DNA from: Cladocopium goreaui
Lineage: Eukaryota; Sar; Dinophyceae; Suessiales; Symbiodiniaceae
Reading direction: 5' to 3'
Assembly (NCBI GenBank): GCA_947184155.2
Contig: CAMXCT020000471.1
Span: 62,001-126,000 of the forward strand
Length of the DNA: 64,000 nt
Shown: positions 1 to 11,652 of the stretch, piece by piece
Layout of the letters: the number at the start of each line of letters is the position of its first letter
How positions within the stretch are numbered: position 1 is the stretch's first letter
Position numbers and translations under genes: made by a program
The notes under the pieces: generated by a model
What the model saw: the letters and a program-made list of their open reading frames with translations, nothing else
The model's database searches: none
Told to the model about the DNA's origin: nothing

Positions 1-1
1 G

Positions 2-307
2 TGTGAATGGGCTTTCACCCACACTGGCAACGGGCTCCCAACCTGCAAAGCGCTCAAGCGTGTTTTCCAGCCACGCACTGCGCAAAAGTCAGAATGCCAC
101 CTATGGCAAAAGGTTCTCGGATATGCAAAGTCGGCCAAACGACTGAAAGAGCTCCCTGGCTCTGAACACTGGAAGGGCGGCCACGCCCACACGTATGCAA
201 AATGGCTCAACACTGCTATCCCACCCAACCGTCTGCCCGTGGGCTCTCCTGAGCCTGCAAGTGCTTTGGAAAACGTAAAGGTGATACCTGGAAGCTGGTT
301 GGGATAG
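2..307 (+). CDS. 3' end of an unidentified gene (partial)
   Basis: An open frame runs from base 2 to a TAG at 305-307 (101 residues) and is clearly coding-like: it is Cys-, Trp- and His-containing and basic, with segments such as CEWAFTHTGNGLPTC and HTYAKWLNTAIPPNRLPVG. No stop occurs upstream inside the window, so the 5' part is outside it. A possible donor (AAAG then GTGATA) at 281 would make this an internal exon instead of the last one. I do not recognise the family. If it is a true gene end, the carboxylesterase exons that follow at 1170 have lost their 5' half, because there is too little room between the two. It could alternatively be an exon in a reading frame unrelated to the esterase. 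Confidence 0.5.
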   Translation, partial: CEWAFTHTGNGLPTCKALKRVFQPRTAQKSECHLWQKVLGYAKSAKRLKELPGSEHWKGGHAHTYAKWLNTAIPPNRLPVGSPEPASALENVKVIPGSWLG

Positions 308-1169
308 CATGTACTTTCAAGACCTTGGATGGGTGCAACGATGATGGATTTACAATATATATATATATATATGTGGTAGATGATTTGATTGTTTTTTGTT
401 TCTATTTCTATTTGAATTTCTATTTGCATTCATACAACTGCAAATGGACTGTGTTGAAGGGTATATCTCGGAGGCTAGCCGTGCCGGCGAGGCAAATGCT
501 CGGAGGGGGCTTGGTTTGGGGGCTAGTGAAAGGTTGAGCTGCTGGTTGTATGGCTCACCAAGAGAGTAGTGTGATTCGGACAATGAACATATGAGAAACG
601 GAGGTCTTGTCAGTTTGCTGGTTCTGCAGATTAGAATCTTCAGGATGCTCTTCGAGCAATACCTCGGGGTAGCTCTTTTTTTCAGCCCCAAAATTTAGAT
701 GATTTTCCAAGGCGAGGTACGCCAGTGCAGCTGGCCAAGGCTGGCTTGCTCAGGCGAGATTTTTGATTTGCTGGAAGTTGGTACACCTAATATGTATATA
801 TAATATATGTATGTACAAGTGTATATATATATATACACACATGTCTAGCTAGTTTATTCATGTTTTTTTCATGTTTGTTCGAATTTTTATCTCAGTTGGA
901 TTAAGTTAGGCTTTTATAATCCCCTGAAAAACCCTTTTCCTAAAAAAAATCATTATTAATCACCATTAATCACCGTAAAATCACCGTAAAATCACCATTA
1001 ATCACCGTAAAATCACCGTAAAATCACCATTAATCACCATTAATCACCATTAAATCACCATTAATCACCGTAAAATCACCGTAAAATCACCGTAAAATCA
1101 CATGTGTTGGCGCGTGCTACGGTTGGCAAACCGTATGGTGTGAATCGGCTGGAGGCCGAACACTCCCAG
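308..1169. other. Non-coding, AT-rich spacer or intron
   Basis: This stretch holds (TA)n tracts near 353-374 and 800-840 and a short-period tandem array at 957-1101. No convincing exon was seen. A stretch at 628-660 could be read as helical (QDALRAIPRG) but has no good splice context. Confidence 0.5.
957..1101. repeat. Tandem array, roughly 10-11 bp unit
   Basis: About fourteen copies of two alternating units, AATCACCATT and AATCACCGTAAA, run in blocks with no other sequence between them. Confidence 0.85.
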
Positions 1170-4100
1170 CATCTCCGGCTTCAACAAGGATGATGGCGCC
1201 ATGTTCGTGACCTGCCGGCAGTACTGGGTGACGTTCTACGGAATGCACTGGGAGAAATGGTGGGGGCTCTGGAAAAAACAAGCATAGTTTAATAGTTTAT
1301 GATAGTTGATGTATGTTGATGTTATTTGATGCTATGTGCACCTGTGTCAATTTGTTTTTTTTCTGGAGAGGCCAGAAAAGGAGGAGTTCAAATACGTGCA
1401 CTTGATTCACTTGATTCACTTGATCCGTGGAATTGCCTCTTTGATGCCTCTTGTTTTCCAAGCCGAACTGACTGCAAGGCTGACTTTGTTGGGACAGGAT
1501 TGGTTTGAGACTTGAGACCGTAGGCATGCAACGGCAGTATTTTTTTTCGACTAATTTCCCTTTTTACAAAGTGGTGAGTTTGGACATTGACTTTATGCCT
1601 TATGCCTTATAACTTATAATACACGGTTGGTTCTGGTGCCCCTTGTATCATACCTGCTCAGCAGATGCCCAAAAGCACCAGGTGACTGGCTATCCAATCT
1701 CTATGGTGAGCATGTCGCAAAGCCTCCTGACTGCAGCAAAATGGAGGAGAACAGGAGACCTATCATCTGAACTCTTCTCCATCTCTGGAAGATCTGAAGT
1801 GCTGCAGCTGATGCTAAAACAGCATGGCAGCCATGGCATAGGGATGCAGATGTCTAATATGGGTTCCCCATGGTTCCTCAGCATCCGCGGACATGAAGAT
1901 CCCAGAATTGGATGAGACAAGTTTTTTTGTGGAACGCCCGCTGTAGAGCTGTGGCAGCAACCAGGATTTCATATATATATATAACATTATATAACAATTC
2001 CATAGATTTTCCCGTAAATAATCTTAAATCAGCCAAAAATTCTGAACTTATTCTTTTCACTTGTGCCATCTTTGTCCAGCAGGTTCTTTGGACAGCTACT
2101 TCTCTGAACGCTATGGAGAGGAGCGAAAATCTCAGCTGCAACAGCTCTTTCCTCCAAAAACAACGGGCACTTGGTGGATCTCCAAGTACTTCCAGGCGGC
2201 CCAAGCCTGTGAAACAGACTTCAGTCACCTGGTAATGTCAACATGTCACATAAATTTGCACCTCAAATTTGACATACTTTTACTGTCTTACATTTCAATG
2301 TTAAATATTTATGACCAAGATGAGATGTTATCTATTTATTTATATCTATACTTTATATCTATACTTATGTATATATATAATTAGACATATATATTATATA
2401 TATACTTGTAATATTCTAATAATTAGTCTATGTCTATATCTATAATTTGTATATATATATATATACATATGTTTATAGACGATTTACTTTCCTGCCTTTT
2501 TTTTGGGTTTGGCTTTGTACCACTAGAATGAAATTGTCGGGGAGGTGGTGTTGACCTTGGCTGCAGGGACCTTTCAGTACTGATGTGGTTATCCGTATCC
2601 CATGTGGCAAGTGGGTTGTCAACTATTCATGGTGGTTGTACATAAATAAAATTAAATAAATACATGTCAAACAAGTATATGTAATTATATGTAGAGATAT
2701 CATTATGACCATGACACATATACATATATCATATATATATATATGCCCCATCAGATACAATAGAATCACATCCCACTCATGAAGATGAACCAAAAGAAGC
2801 GTTGAAAAAGGACTTCCAGAAATCGCCATGGGCACGACCAGCAGATCCGAGGTTACTCCTGCACTGCCATGTGGATTTCAACTTGGTCGAGCCCATCCTT
2901 TGTTTACAAGTTCTCGCAGCCAGACTCCCAAGGTCCAAACATGTTCAAACATGGTGACCCCGTTTTTTTTTGTGCCCGAAATACCCTTGAAACACGGTAA
3001 AATATCTCATTTGGCCCAAAAAAACACCATGGTCTCTTCGACTTTGACCTATACCGTTTGAAAACGGCAAGTTCGAGACCTCCCTGAAGGTCTGACACTC
3101 CATGGGGATGAGATCCCTTATATCTTCGGAACCTTGGAATCGCCATCGAGCAGTGATCTTCAAGTATCACAGTGGATGATGAAGTACTGGGCCAATTTTG
3201 CAAAAACAGGCGGGACATCTGTCACTTCGAACCTGTTTTGGATATTACCCTCTGGTAAACTAACATAGCTATTGAACATGGCCATTTATAGTGGATTTTC
3301 CCATTAAAAATGGTGGATCTTTCCATAGCTATGTTAAATTACCAGAGGGTATGGATTATTATTGATGGATATTTTCCATTGGTGTGACTATATTGCCAGA
3401 CATGATTCATGATTTTATCCTTGTTTTCTTTCGGGTGTTCTGACCGGCGACAGCCAATGTGGCTTTTTGGAAGCTGGAGTTGCGGCTGCGGTGATCGTGG
3501 TAATTGTTGTTGCCTGTTGTGGTCCTGCGCAAAAAAGGTACCATTCGTCAACTTGAGTTTCTATAATGTGGAACATCGCTAATCCCATTGCCCTAATATT
3601 CAACAACCCCCAGAAACCATGGTTTAGTGGGGATTTTCACATATTTGGGACCTTTGAGGGGGTGTATAGGGGGTGTTAATATTGGGGGCAATTAATTCTG
3701 TAGATGCCAAACTCAGGGATACATGAGGCTCGATCTTCAAGAAGGAAATGGGAGTTTGAAATGAAATAGCTCAATTTGGTATTTTAGGGTAAACGTTTAC
3801 CTGGAAAACCCATGGTGAAACCCATGGTGAAACCCTATGAAAACGATCTACAAATGGTGGGATTTCCACATAGAGGGGGGGCAGGGCGGAACACAAAAGC
3901 AGAGACGGTGGAAACCACTTGCTCCAAAGCACAGTTGCAAGGGTGCTGCAATCAGTTCTTATCGAAACATGGTGCTGTAGATTTCTTGTCGTTTACCGTA
4001 ATCTATATATTTATACATGAATGTACTCTATATACAATAGTTAGTTTTATTGTTGTATGATTTGTTTTTTTGGGTCTTTCTCGTTTATTTGCCACTCGGA

Positions 4101-4490
4101 TTTGTTCCCATAAAGGTGAACCACCCCATCTCTCCAGCGATTTGCCATTGAAAATCAGAAAAAATAATTCCTGCACGACATCTGCCCAGACCGATCATTT
4201 TTGTGCATCTTCCGTCATTCTCCTTGAGCATCTTTGGATGACTGAAAATTCTTTGTTGAACCTATTTTCCCAGCAATTTCCATCATTTTCCACCATTTCC
4301 ACCACTTTCAGCGACTGAAACGCCTGGATGAGGTGACCCCAATGGCCCCGGCTTGCCCCACTGGCCTTCCTGGCAACAGCCTCCGGCTTCGTTGCTGAAC
4401 ATCAGTGACCAGCCGGTGCTGGCGGAGGTTCCGTGGCTGGGAACCCGGCAACCAGGGATCCTAAAAATGGATTTTTGCGTAGATGGTTGA
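1170..4490 (+). CDS. Type-B carboxylesterase / cholinesterase-like protein, C-terminal half
   Basis: Four or five exons splice into the C-terminal half of an alpha/beta-hydrolase esterase. Exon about 1170-1248 gives ISGFNKDDGAMFV, the position of the acidic triad residue (D here, where many family members have E). Exon 2083-2231 gives SLDSYFSERYGEER and ETDFSHL before a GTAATG donor. Exon about 2845-2932 gives PSFVYKFSQPDSQ. Exon 3090-3209 gives GLTLHGDEIPYIFG, with the catalytic His in LHGDE, then MKYWANFAKTG. Exon 4333-4490 gives GDPNGPGLPHWPSW and ends in TGA at 4488-4490. Phases agree across 2932/3090 (GT donor) and 3209/4333 (GC donor). The nucleophile GESAGG segment and the N-terminus are not visible in the window. 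These enzymes hydrolyse carboxylic esters; substrate and location are unknown. The stop could be bypassed by a donor at TGC then GTAGAT, so the last residues are uncertain. Confidence 0.82.
3246..3351. repeat. Family-1 inverted-repeat element (introner/MITE-like)
   Basis: This is a near-complete copy with ends TACCCTCTGGTAA and TTACCAGAGGGTA and internal arms CATAGCTATT and CCATAGCTATG. It lies inside the GC-AG intron of the esterase gene and is flanked by similar strings TGGATATTA and TGGATTATTA. Confidence 0.9.
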
Positions 4491-4597
4491 GGGGTAAAAA
4501 TGACCAATTCTTGTGGCCAACCCCAAAGCAACATGATTGCGATTTCAGGGAAAACAAGGTGTTTCTTTTGGGGTGCCACAGTTTTCGACACGCGCGC

Positions 4598-4663
4598 GCA
4601 CATTTACACACTTACACACACACACAGACACATGCGCACGCGCACACACACACACACACTCGT
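4598..4663. repeat. (CA)n microsatellite
   Basis: An imperfect CA/CGCA dinucleotide tract. It generates an artificial Thr/His reading frame on + and a Val/Cys one on -. Confidence 0.9.
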
Positions 4664-5070
4664 ATGCATTTGAGGGATTTGAAGCCGAAAAACGGTATTT
4701 CCAGCATTAGCCGATCATCAGCCAAAACAAGAAGGAAGTACTGTAACAAAGAAAAGATGGGTCTTCGTATATCATTACAACCAGCGACCATGGTGAAGTT
4801 GACCATTGAAAAAAGTGAGATTCAAGATATTCAAGCAACAATCAACAATTCAATAATTCAATGGGATAGGAAGCCATCAACCTAGGAAAGCGGGAGATGC
4901 AGCAACAGAAATGTGTAGAGCCATGGAAGTGGCAACTTCCAGGTTGGCTGACAGGAGGGTCTATCTAGATTGTGCCCCGAGCACAAGCTGGAATTTGTCC
5001 CTTCTATATCCTTCTGCAATGTATAGTTGCTATCACTTTTGGTTTTGACAAATGCCAGACAGACTTGTGC

Positions 5071-5448
5071 CTAGGCCACTAATTCGGCCACACGGACGGT
5101 GCAAGAGTATCCCCAGCCATTCACAACCGCTGCTGTTGCGGCCACACTGAGGCTCCCAATAACAGCTGGCCCGGCTGTGGCTTCTTTTTGTCGAACTGGG
5201 ACTTCTATTCCCTCTGTCTGCCAGGCGAAAAAAGATCTGTCAACCTGTCCCAGATCATGGTGTGACAGCACCCAAACAACATCAAATCTCTTCAAGTAGG
5301 CGCCAAAGTGGCCTAGGTACAAAGTCGTTTGAATATGTTTGAATGATGAAATGCTGCTGGTAGATGACACCCCACCGGATGCTGAGTGATTGGCCCGGCA
5401 CAGTTCCGGCAAGGTCGGCAGGGCCTTGTAAAGGGTGTCCTGTTCCAT
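5071..5448 (-). CDS. Possible minus-strand exon, unknown
   Basis: A 125-codon frame on the minus strand has a balanced protein-like composition: HIQTTLYLGHFGAYLKRFDVV, then a Gly/Ala/Val-rich end with VIGSLSVAATAAVV. It would be the only minus-strand coding candidate with good composition. No splice sites or homology could be confirmed, so it may be chance. Confidence 0.25.
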   Translation of the reverse strand: MEQDTLYKALPTLPELCRANHSASGGVSSTSSISSFKHIQTTLYLGHFGAYLKRFDVVWVLSHHDLGQVDRSFFAWQTEGIEVPVRQKEATAGPAVIGSLSVAATAAVVNGWGYSCTVRVAELVA

Positions 5449-6404
5449 AGCTCATGTAGGATGAGCAGAAAAAAGCTGTGCGGTTTGCACGATTTGGACG
5501 TTCACTCGCTGGGAGATGAAACAGTGATTTCTCTGCAGTGATTTCAATGTCCATGATTTATTTTGATTTTTGGAAGGCGGCACACTTTTTTTTCATGCAA
5601 ATGAAGGAAACATACAGAAACCAGAAGATGTGCGAAGCGTTCGTGAGAAAGCTGTGCCTTTACGATCGACGTAAAGGATGGATACCACATTCCACAATAC
5701 AGCTACAAGATTGGAACATCACCTTCCCTTTGCATTTGCATAAAATTTATTGACCTCGTTGTTTCCAAGTATTTTACAGTAATTTTCATCCTTAAGAGGG
5801 GGTGCCTGACACCACTTGACCCACATGTTTTTCGGAGGCTCAACCACGAGCTAGCCCTGGCCACTATAAATTATATGATGACAACACCACTACCACCACT
5901 ACGGTTTCTTCTTCTACGACGACGACGATGATGATGAGAATGAGAATGAGAATAAAGTAATGATTGGTGCCAATACTCATACCAACACAAGAGCAACCAC
6001 AATTACGCCACTCACTAGGTATTTTCTAGACCAAGGTAGCTGTCGGATTTTCCCACTGGCAGGGCCAAAGTCGAGCCCTCGCACAAGCCACTCAGAACTT
6101 GGAGAACCAGGCACCTCAGGATGCAACATGTCCAGAGGGATTGAAAATCACCACCCCAGGTTACTTGAAGAAAAGAGACTCACCAATATCATCCAAAATA
6201 ACAATTTCCCCTGGTTATATAATGCTATATATTATATAAATAATATTTGCATTATATAGTTCAGTACTATATCACATATGTATATATATATAAAATATAT
6301 GTAATGTTTCTATCATTTTCTATCTGCATAGATCAAAATACCTAGATAAAACCATGAACACATCTTTTTAGACGTCCCCCAGTATATTTCGGTTATCATT
6401 CCAG

Positions 6405-6483
6405 GCCCAGCCAGGTGCACCTCGAAAGCAGCGGACTGGAAAAGGATCAACTGGAGCTGCAAGCTGTTTGCCAGGCGAGGCAG
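6405..6483 (+). CDS. Exon of unassigned gene, helical
   Basis: The acceptor TTCCAG at 6404 is followed by a frame reading SQVHLESSGLEKDQLELQ and AVCQARQ, rich in Gln, Glu and Leu. A GC donor after CAG fits the local splice style. It is the first of the unassigned + strand exons. Confidence 0.45.
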
Positions 6484-7009
6484 GCTGTTTTTTTGATCAA
6501 AAAAGGGAGATCTGGGAAGATTTTGAACCATGATTTGTGAAAACTTAGATCAACTCATGGTGTTTTTTGTCAAAGTTTTCCCTAGTTTTCCGGGTCTGGG
6601 AGGTGAGGATTTATGATTTTGTACCTGAACCATACTCCAAATGGCTTTCATCTTGAACTTTGGACGGTTGTTTTTTTTGGCCATTGATAGTGGATTGTCT
6701 ATGTGATAATTATGATGGACTGGAAAGGATCTGTTGGAACGCACTTGGTGGTGCTAACCCTGCACCCATCCTTCACTTCACAGCTTGTATTTTCGGTGGT
6801 GCCATATGCATATAGTATGAATATGTATACATATATATAAATTATACATATAATACAAAATTTATACACACCAAATAGATACACAGCATTGCACACACAC
6901 AATATTTACAATTATATAATTATATACTTACTAAATTATATATATATGTATAGGTCTTATTATTACTATGTTTATTACTATAAAAAATACATTTTTTTTG
7001 ATCTGCCAG

Positions 7010-7090
7010 GCCGTTGAATCCATGCGCGGAGCTCAAAAAGATGCTCCAGGCATTTCAGGGAAGCTGGACATTTTATGGGATACATGGAAG
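7010..7090 (+). CDS. Exon of unassigned gene
   Basis: CTGCCAG acceptor, GGAAG then GTCACC donor, 81 nt in phase 0: AVESMRGAQKDAPG followed by KLDILWDTWK. A second frame (CAELKKMLQAFQ) is also open, so the frame is uncertain. Confidence 0.45.
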
Positions 7091-7884
7091 GTCACCCAAA
7101 GGTCATGGGGGATATGGATTATCTATAATATATATATATAATTATATATATAATATACATAATTAATTACATCTGTTTGTGTATGTAGACACTGTATAGA
7201 TGTAGTTTCTATACAGCATATCTCAATATGCATATCAAACGTTTGATGACATTTGTATCACCCTGTGTGATACAAGATAATATCCACCCTCTTGATTGTA
7301 TCCTCATCTATTTTCTCTTCTTGTTCTTCCCATGATGGAAGGTTTTGATGGATGAGATGGCTAGGAGTCACAACTCTCAGATCAACATATAGATATTGGT
7401 CATTTTTTGTGTCCATCACATCATTTTTCCAGGTATGCAGTATTGATGGAAATCAGGGAACATCACCAAGCGTCATACTTGTTTTATTTTGTTTTGATAA
7501 TCGCAGCGAGTAGCTTAATGCCCAACAATGCGTAAAGAAGAGACATCCCAACTCCCAACATGTCGATTGTTCTGTGTACTGTATTTTAAGTTGAAGAGCC
7601 TATCTTGCACGCTTGCGCGCTGGGATATACTTGGATAAATACTTTTTGTATCGTCGAGCTTTCAGTGACGTGTTTGACGTATAAACCTTGAGGAAAGGCC
7701 AAAACGATTCCTGGTCTACTGGTCTACGGCGCCACTAAACAAGCATAGCAGAGCAAATACCCACCATTTGTATCTACCTAAAAACTTAAAAACATTGGAG
7801 ACTGCCAAGTGCCATCAAGTGCCATATTTGATAACTGGAGGGGTACATCGGTACATCCCTGGGAGTTGATGCCTGGACCTCCAG

Positions 7885-7938
7885 GAGGCTTTGATGAGAA
7901 CCTTCAAAGCAGCGGCGATCTGGACGTCCGAGCGTCAG
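7885..7938 (+). CDS. Exon of unassigned gene
   Basis: A 54-nt exon between CTCCAG and GTCATC with 18 codons, EALMRTFKAAAIWTSERQ. It is GC-richer than its surroundings. Confidence 0.5.
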
Positions 7939-8682
7939 GTCATCATCGCCCCCTCTGGGATGATGCAACATGACCAAACCCCCGGGCCGTTGTTGGTTGC
8001 TGGGATTGTTTTTAACATGTTTTTACCAGAGCCATTGCCGCATTACTATAGTCGATATATGCATTACATAGCGTTGTGAGCTATTTCAATGATTTTCAAT
8101 GGACAGTGGGACAGCATTTTGATTATTCTGACTATCGGGAAGATTCGGGAAGGGGAAAGCTATGACTTTGCATGTTCGAAAGTGGAGAGAGACCCATTGC
8201 GATGCCCCAACATCTCTGAAAAAGGTCGAGTCATGTCGAGTCAATTTCGCCGTTTTTTTTGTGTCAGGTTTGGGTCGTCACCACTGGAGTTCAGGTGGAT
8301 GGGTCTGAGTGAATGATCCCCGTAATGTGATTTGTTCATCTCTTTTCTGTGAAGACTCTTTGATACGTTACACAATCTCAGTTCTCAGTGTATGCCAACT
8401 GTTCTTGTAGAAATTTGACTCCAGTGTTGCAATGAAGTGAATGCAAGCTCCTTTAGTGTTTCATGAACTGTTCTGGAACAGCTCCAAGGAATATGCCCAA
8501 CAAAACACATTCATCATATTTCATCATGATGTAAACGACCAAGACGTATCCAGTTGTAGTGAACACATGTGAACACCAAGGCCAGTGGTTTCTTTTTGAT
8601 TCAGAATTCATAAGAGTTGAGAGATGGTCAGAGTCATTGTGTTTTTTATTGGCCGTTTCTGCATGGTTCCAACACCATGCAG

Positions 8683-8758
8683 CGCTGCTGCGAGATGCTG
8701 CGAGGCATGTCCTTGCTGGACCATCGAACGCCGCCCAGCTTGGCGTTCGTCAGAGAGG
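8683..8758 (+). CDS. Exon of unassigned gene
   Basis: After ATGCAG the frame reads CCEMLRGMSLLDHRTPPS then LAFVRE, ending at a GC donor. A second frame (AALLRDAARHVLAGP) is open as well. The GC-rich block supports coding, but the frame is not settled. Confidence 0.4.
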
Positions 8759-9290
8759 GCGTGTGATGCGAAAATTCACGGCTCGATCGCTGGGAGCTGG
8801 GACAGAGACCATCGTTAAACAGTGCCAATATCGTTAAACAGTGCCAATATACAGTGTAATCCCATGAAATCCCATTAAAACTATATAACAATATATAACA
8901 CCATTTCAAACGGCCAGTTTGCTGGTAAAGGTACCTAACATCATATATATATACACGTATATATAGATTGAGTGGCCAACATGTTACTGTTCCTGTTCAT
9001 GATGTTGATGGAACAGAAGCAACTCTGATGTGGCTCATTGCTACCTCTGCTAGGCTTGTTTGCTCAAAGTTAGCAAACCAGGAGAGCAGCTGAGCAGCTG
9101 ATATGATCCAACCAGTCTCAGACAGCAGGGCTGCAAAGAATCCAACCATATTAATTACTCAATGACTCGGCGATGGTTGGAACATCACAAGGAAACGTGG
9201 CCTTTTTTCACCATGACGGAAGAACGCAAAGGGACGGCTTAGCTTTTGAAGCGATGTGAAGAAATCCATATCGGAATCGATGGGAATCAG

Positions 9291-9370
9291 CATGGTCAGC
9301 CATATTCGTTCAGAGTTTCTTGAAGCAAACAATGGCTGAAGACGGCTGGGACTTGCGATACATCTCGGAG
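9291..9370 (+). CDS. Candidate exon of unassigned gene
   Basis: After GAATCAG the frame reads WSAIFVQSFLKQTMAEDGW then DLRYISE, followed by a GC donor. An overlapping minus-strand frame is judged a shadow. Confidence 0.4.
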
Positions 9371-9827
9371 GCAGCTGGGTCTTGGAAATGTATGGGGCAT
9401 CAGTAAACTTACCATAGAGGTGGAAACCCACTATCTGTAGATCAGTTTCCTAGGGGAAACCAGGGAAACCATGGAAAACTCCCCACATCTATGTACTGGG
9501 TTACCCTCAGGTATATACCCCAGTTTATGGCCAATTTATGGCCAATTCACCGGTGAGGTGTTAAACATCTTGAGACAATTGGATGGAGTGCAGTCTTGGA
9601 AGATGTTGGAAGTTGGAAAACCAGAAATTAGGAGACTTTTATATCTTTTATCATGCCTGGAAAAGCATCAGCAGTGGATTTCTCTCCAAGCGTGCTGATA
9701 TATTGGACTGAGACGAAGTCTCCACATCATCGCACTTGTTTGCTTTTAGACGATGAAAGACATGCCAAAGATGGCTCTCACACCACCAGATCCGCAACTC
9801 GCATCAACGAAACACGGCTGAAATCAG

Positions 9828-9932
9828 CTGCCAGTGGGCCAGGCTCGCCAGAAGGCCTCCGGCCGGCACAAGCCTTGCAATGATGTGGACGAGGAATGCG
9901 GAATGCTGCGCAGTGGGGATTCATCAGATTTG
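9828..9932 (+). CDS. Exon of unassigned gene
   Basis: 105 nt in phase 0 from AAATCAG to a GTTTGG donor: LPVGQARQKASGRHKP, then CNDVDEECGMLRSGDSSDL. An acidic, Cys-containing end. High GC against AT-rich flanks. Confidence 0.5.
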
Positions 9933-10017
9933 GTTTGGGGTATTAGCCAAAAAAAGGGTCATTTAACCAGCAACAATGGAGAATGTAATAGAATGTAATG
10001 GGATATGATATAATGAT

Positions 10018-10300
10018 ATATAATGATATATATATATATAATGATGTATGAATAATGATAGATAATCAATTTTGGTCATTGAAGAAGCAGAATGATCGCA
10101 CGTCTTTATGGGTCGATATACCGGACCCCAGTGATATCAGTGATCCGCAATCGACTGGACTGATTTTTTGACGTGCTTAATTTTGATATACGACAGAACA
10201 TGAAACAATGGCGTGTGTACGCGTATGTATATATATATATATACACTATAGATACATACATATATATATATATATAATATATGTATATAAATAAATAGAT
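10018..10300. repeat. (TA)n-rich stretches around two small exons
   Basis: Several TA dinucleotide tracts (10019-10045 and 10228-10295) flank the candidate exons here. Confidence 0.7.
10091..10159 (+). CDS. Candidate exon of unassigned gene
   Basis: Follows AAGCAG and reads NDRTSLWVDIPDPSDISDP, a polar, Asp-rich piece. The 3' boundary is uncertain (a TGA follows at 10169). Confidence 0.4.
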
Positions 10301-10311
10301 ATAGAAATAAG

Positions 10312-10395
10312 GTGAAGACCCCGCGAGTCCCAGATGTTGGATTCATCCGCCAGCGCAAGCTGCATGAACATGCGTTTGCTGACAACTCATTTTTT
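10312..10395 (+). CDS. Exon of unassigned gene
   Basis: After ATAAG the frame reads VKTPRVPDVGFIRQRKL and HEHAFADNS. Good acceptor, donor not clear. Confidence 0.45.
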
Positions 10396-10876
10396 TCTAT
10401 ATAAGACATGGTAACAAAGCATCGTTTTATTGATTATGGATCCATTTTGAGGTAGGAGTATTTCATATTCCACCAGACGGAAAGCCCTTTTCATTCTTCG
10501 CTCTCAACGAGGAATATGCTGCAAACTATCCCACAACACAAACAATTACATAATTGCACGATCTTGATCAATTGTGCGTAATTTTGTATAATATCGATGC
10601 AGACACGAGTTGATATGCAATGCTTGTTATCCTACAACAGCCGATTTTGATCCCACAATTGTAAAATTCCGCAAGCAGACCTGGTTGGTGGTTACCTTGG
10701 TGGTTTCTGGTTTTAAACACAGCTCCGGAAATGGACCACTTTTAGTAAGATGATTTACATATTGATGATTAATGATTAATGACTTACCCATTAAAAAGGG
10801 TGATTTTCGTTGATTTTCCAGTTTGCTAGGTGAAATAACTAGAGAATTATATATTTTAATATTAATATATTTCAAG

Positions 10877-10958
10877 AACATTTGGCAGCGATGGTCCCCC
10901 AATGGCAAGCAGGATGTCTTGGATCTCTTCCCCCAGGAGCCGAGAGTTGTGACTGGGG
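10877..10958 (+). CDS. Exon of unassigned gene
   Basis: TTTCAAG acceptor and GTTGGG donor: NIWQRWSPNGKQDV, then LDLFPQEPRVVTG. A parallel frame (WQAGCLGSLPPGAES) is also open to 11079. Confidence 0.5.
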
Positions 10959-11541
10959 GTTGGGTCAAATCGACGCGCGCGGGATGCCATGGCTACCCAT
11001 GGGATTGCTCAACTTACCCTACTTGAAACATCTTGAGTGGAATAAGTTTCGGAAGATGCTTGTCCGACTGAAAGTGTGATCGACATTGTTTGACTCCCTT
11101 CAAAAACATCAAAGTCTGGAGTCTCAACTGCTGTAGTAGCTAGATTCTTGGATGGGTGATGTTCGAAAGCTTTGCAATGTCGATCCAAGACAAGCAGTTG
11201 TGCAGAGATCAGGTTGCTGGTAAGCATCACAGCTTTTTATGTTAAATATTGTTAAATTCTGAAGTCTTGTAGAAACGAGGACATACCTTGTGCCCCGCGG
11301 CAATATCCGCCCTTTGCCTGCGTGGAAGCCCAGTAGCTTTCGGATAGGTTGAATTGACGATCAAGAAAAGATGGAGGTACCTTCTGGGTAACTCAACTGG
11401 AAGTGCGTAGCTCACCGGTGTTGCATAGTTTTCAAATGTTTTCATTAGTTTTCTAAATGCTTTCTGCATGGAATGTCCAAGTTTTTTGCTGCCATTCCAG
11501 GCGGCCCTAGAAAAATTGTGATGTTTTTTTTTCCGTGGCAG

Positions 11542-11652
11542 GGAGAGTGGCCCCGGAATTCGAGCGCGAATTTGAGATCAGCATGGCTCCAAGATGGGTG
11601 GATGGGATGGTTGGCCCAAATCCGCCTTTCTCGAAACTGGAAAGGCGGCTAG
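11542..11652 (+). CDS. Exon of unassigned gene
   Basis: GGCAG acceptor and CTAG then GTGTGG donor: RVAPEFEREFEISMAPRW, then GPNPPFSKLERRL. Confidence 0.55.
   Translation, partial: GEWPRNSSANLRSAWLQDGWMGWLAQIRLSRNWKGG

Larger units (their letters stand above)
4491..6404. other. Intergenic or intronic region with no firm + strand exon
   Basis: Apart from the CA tract and the minus-strand frame at 5071-5448, this is mostly AT-rich. Short trinucleotide runs (GACGAC, GATGAT, GAATGA) occur at 5914-5955. Confidence 0.4.

Noticed and set aside
945..1101. CRISPR-like array
   Set aside because: The 10-11 bp units have no spacers; it is a plain tandem repeat in a eukaryotic intron or spacer.
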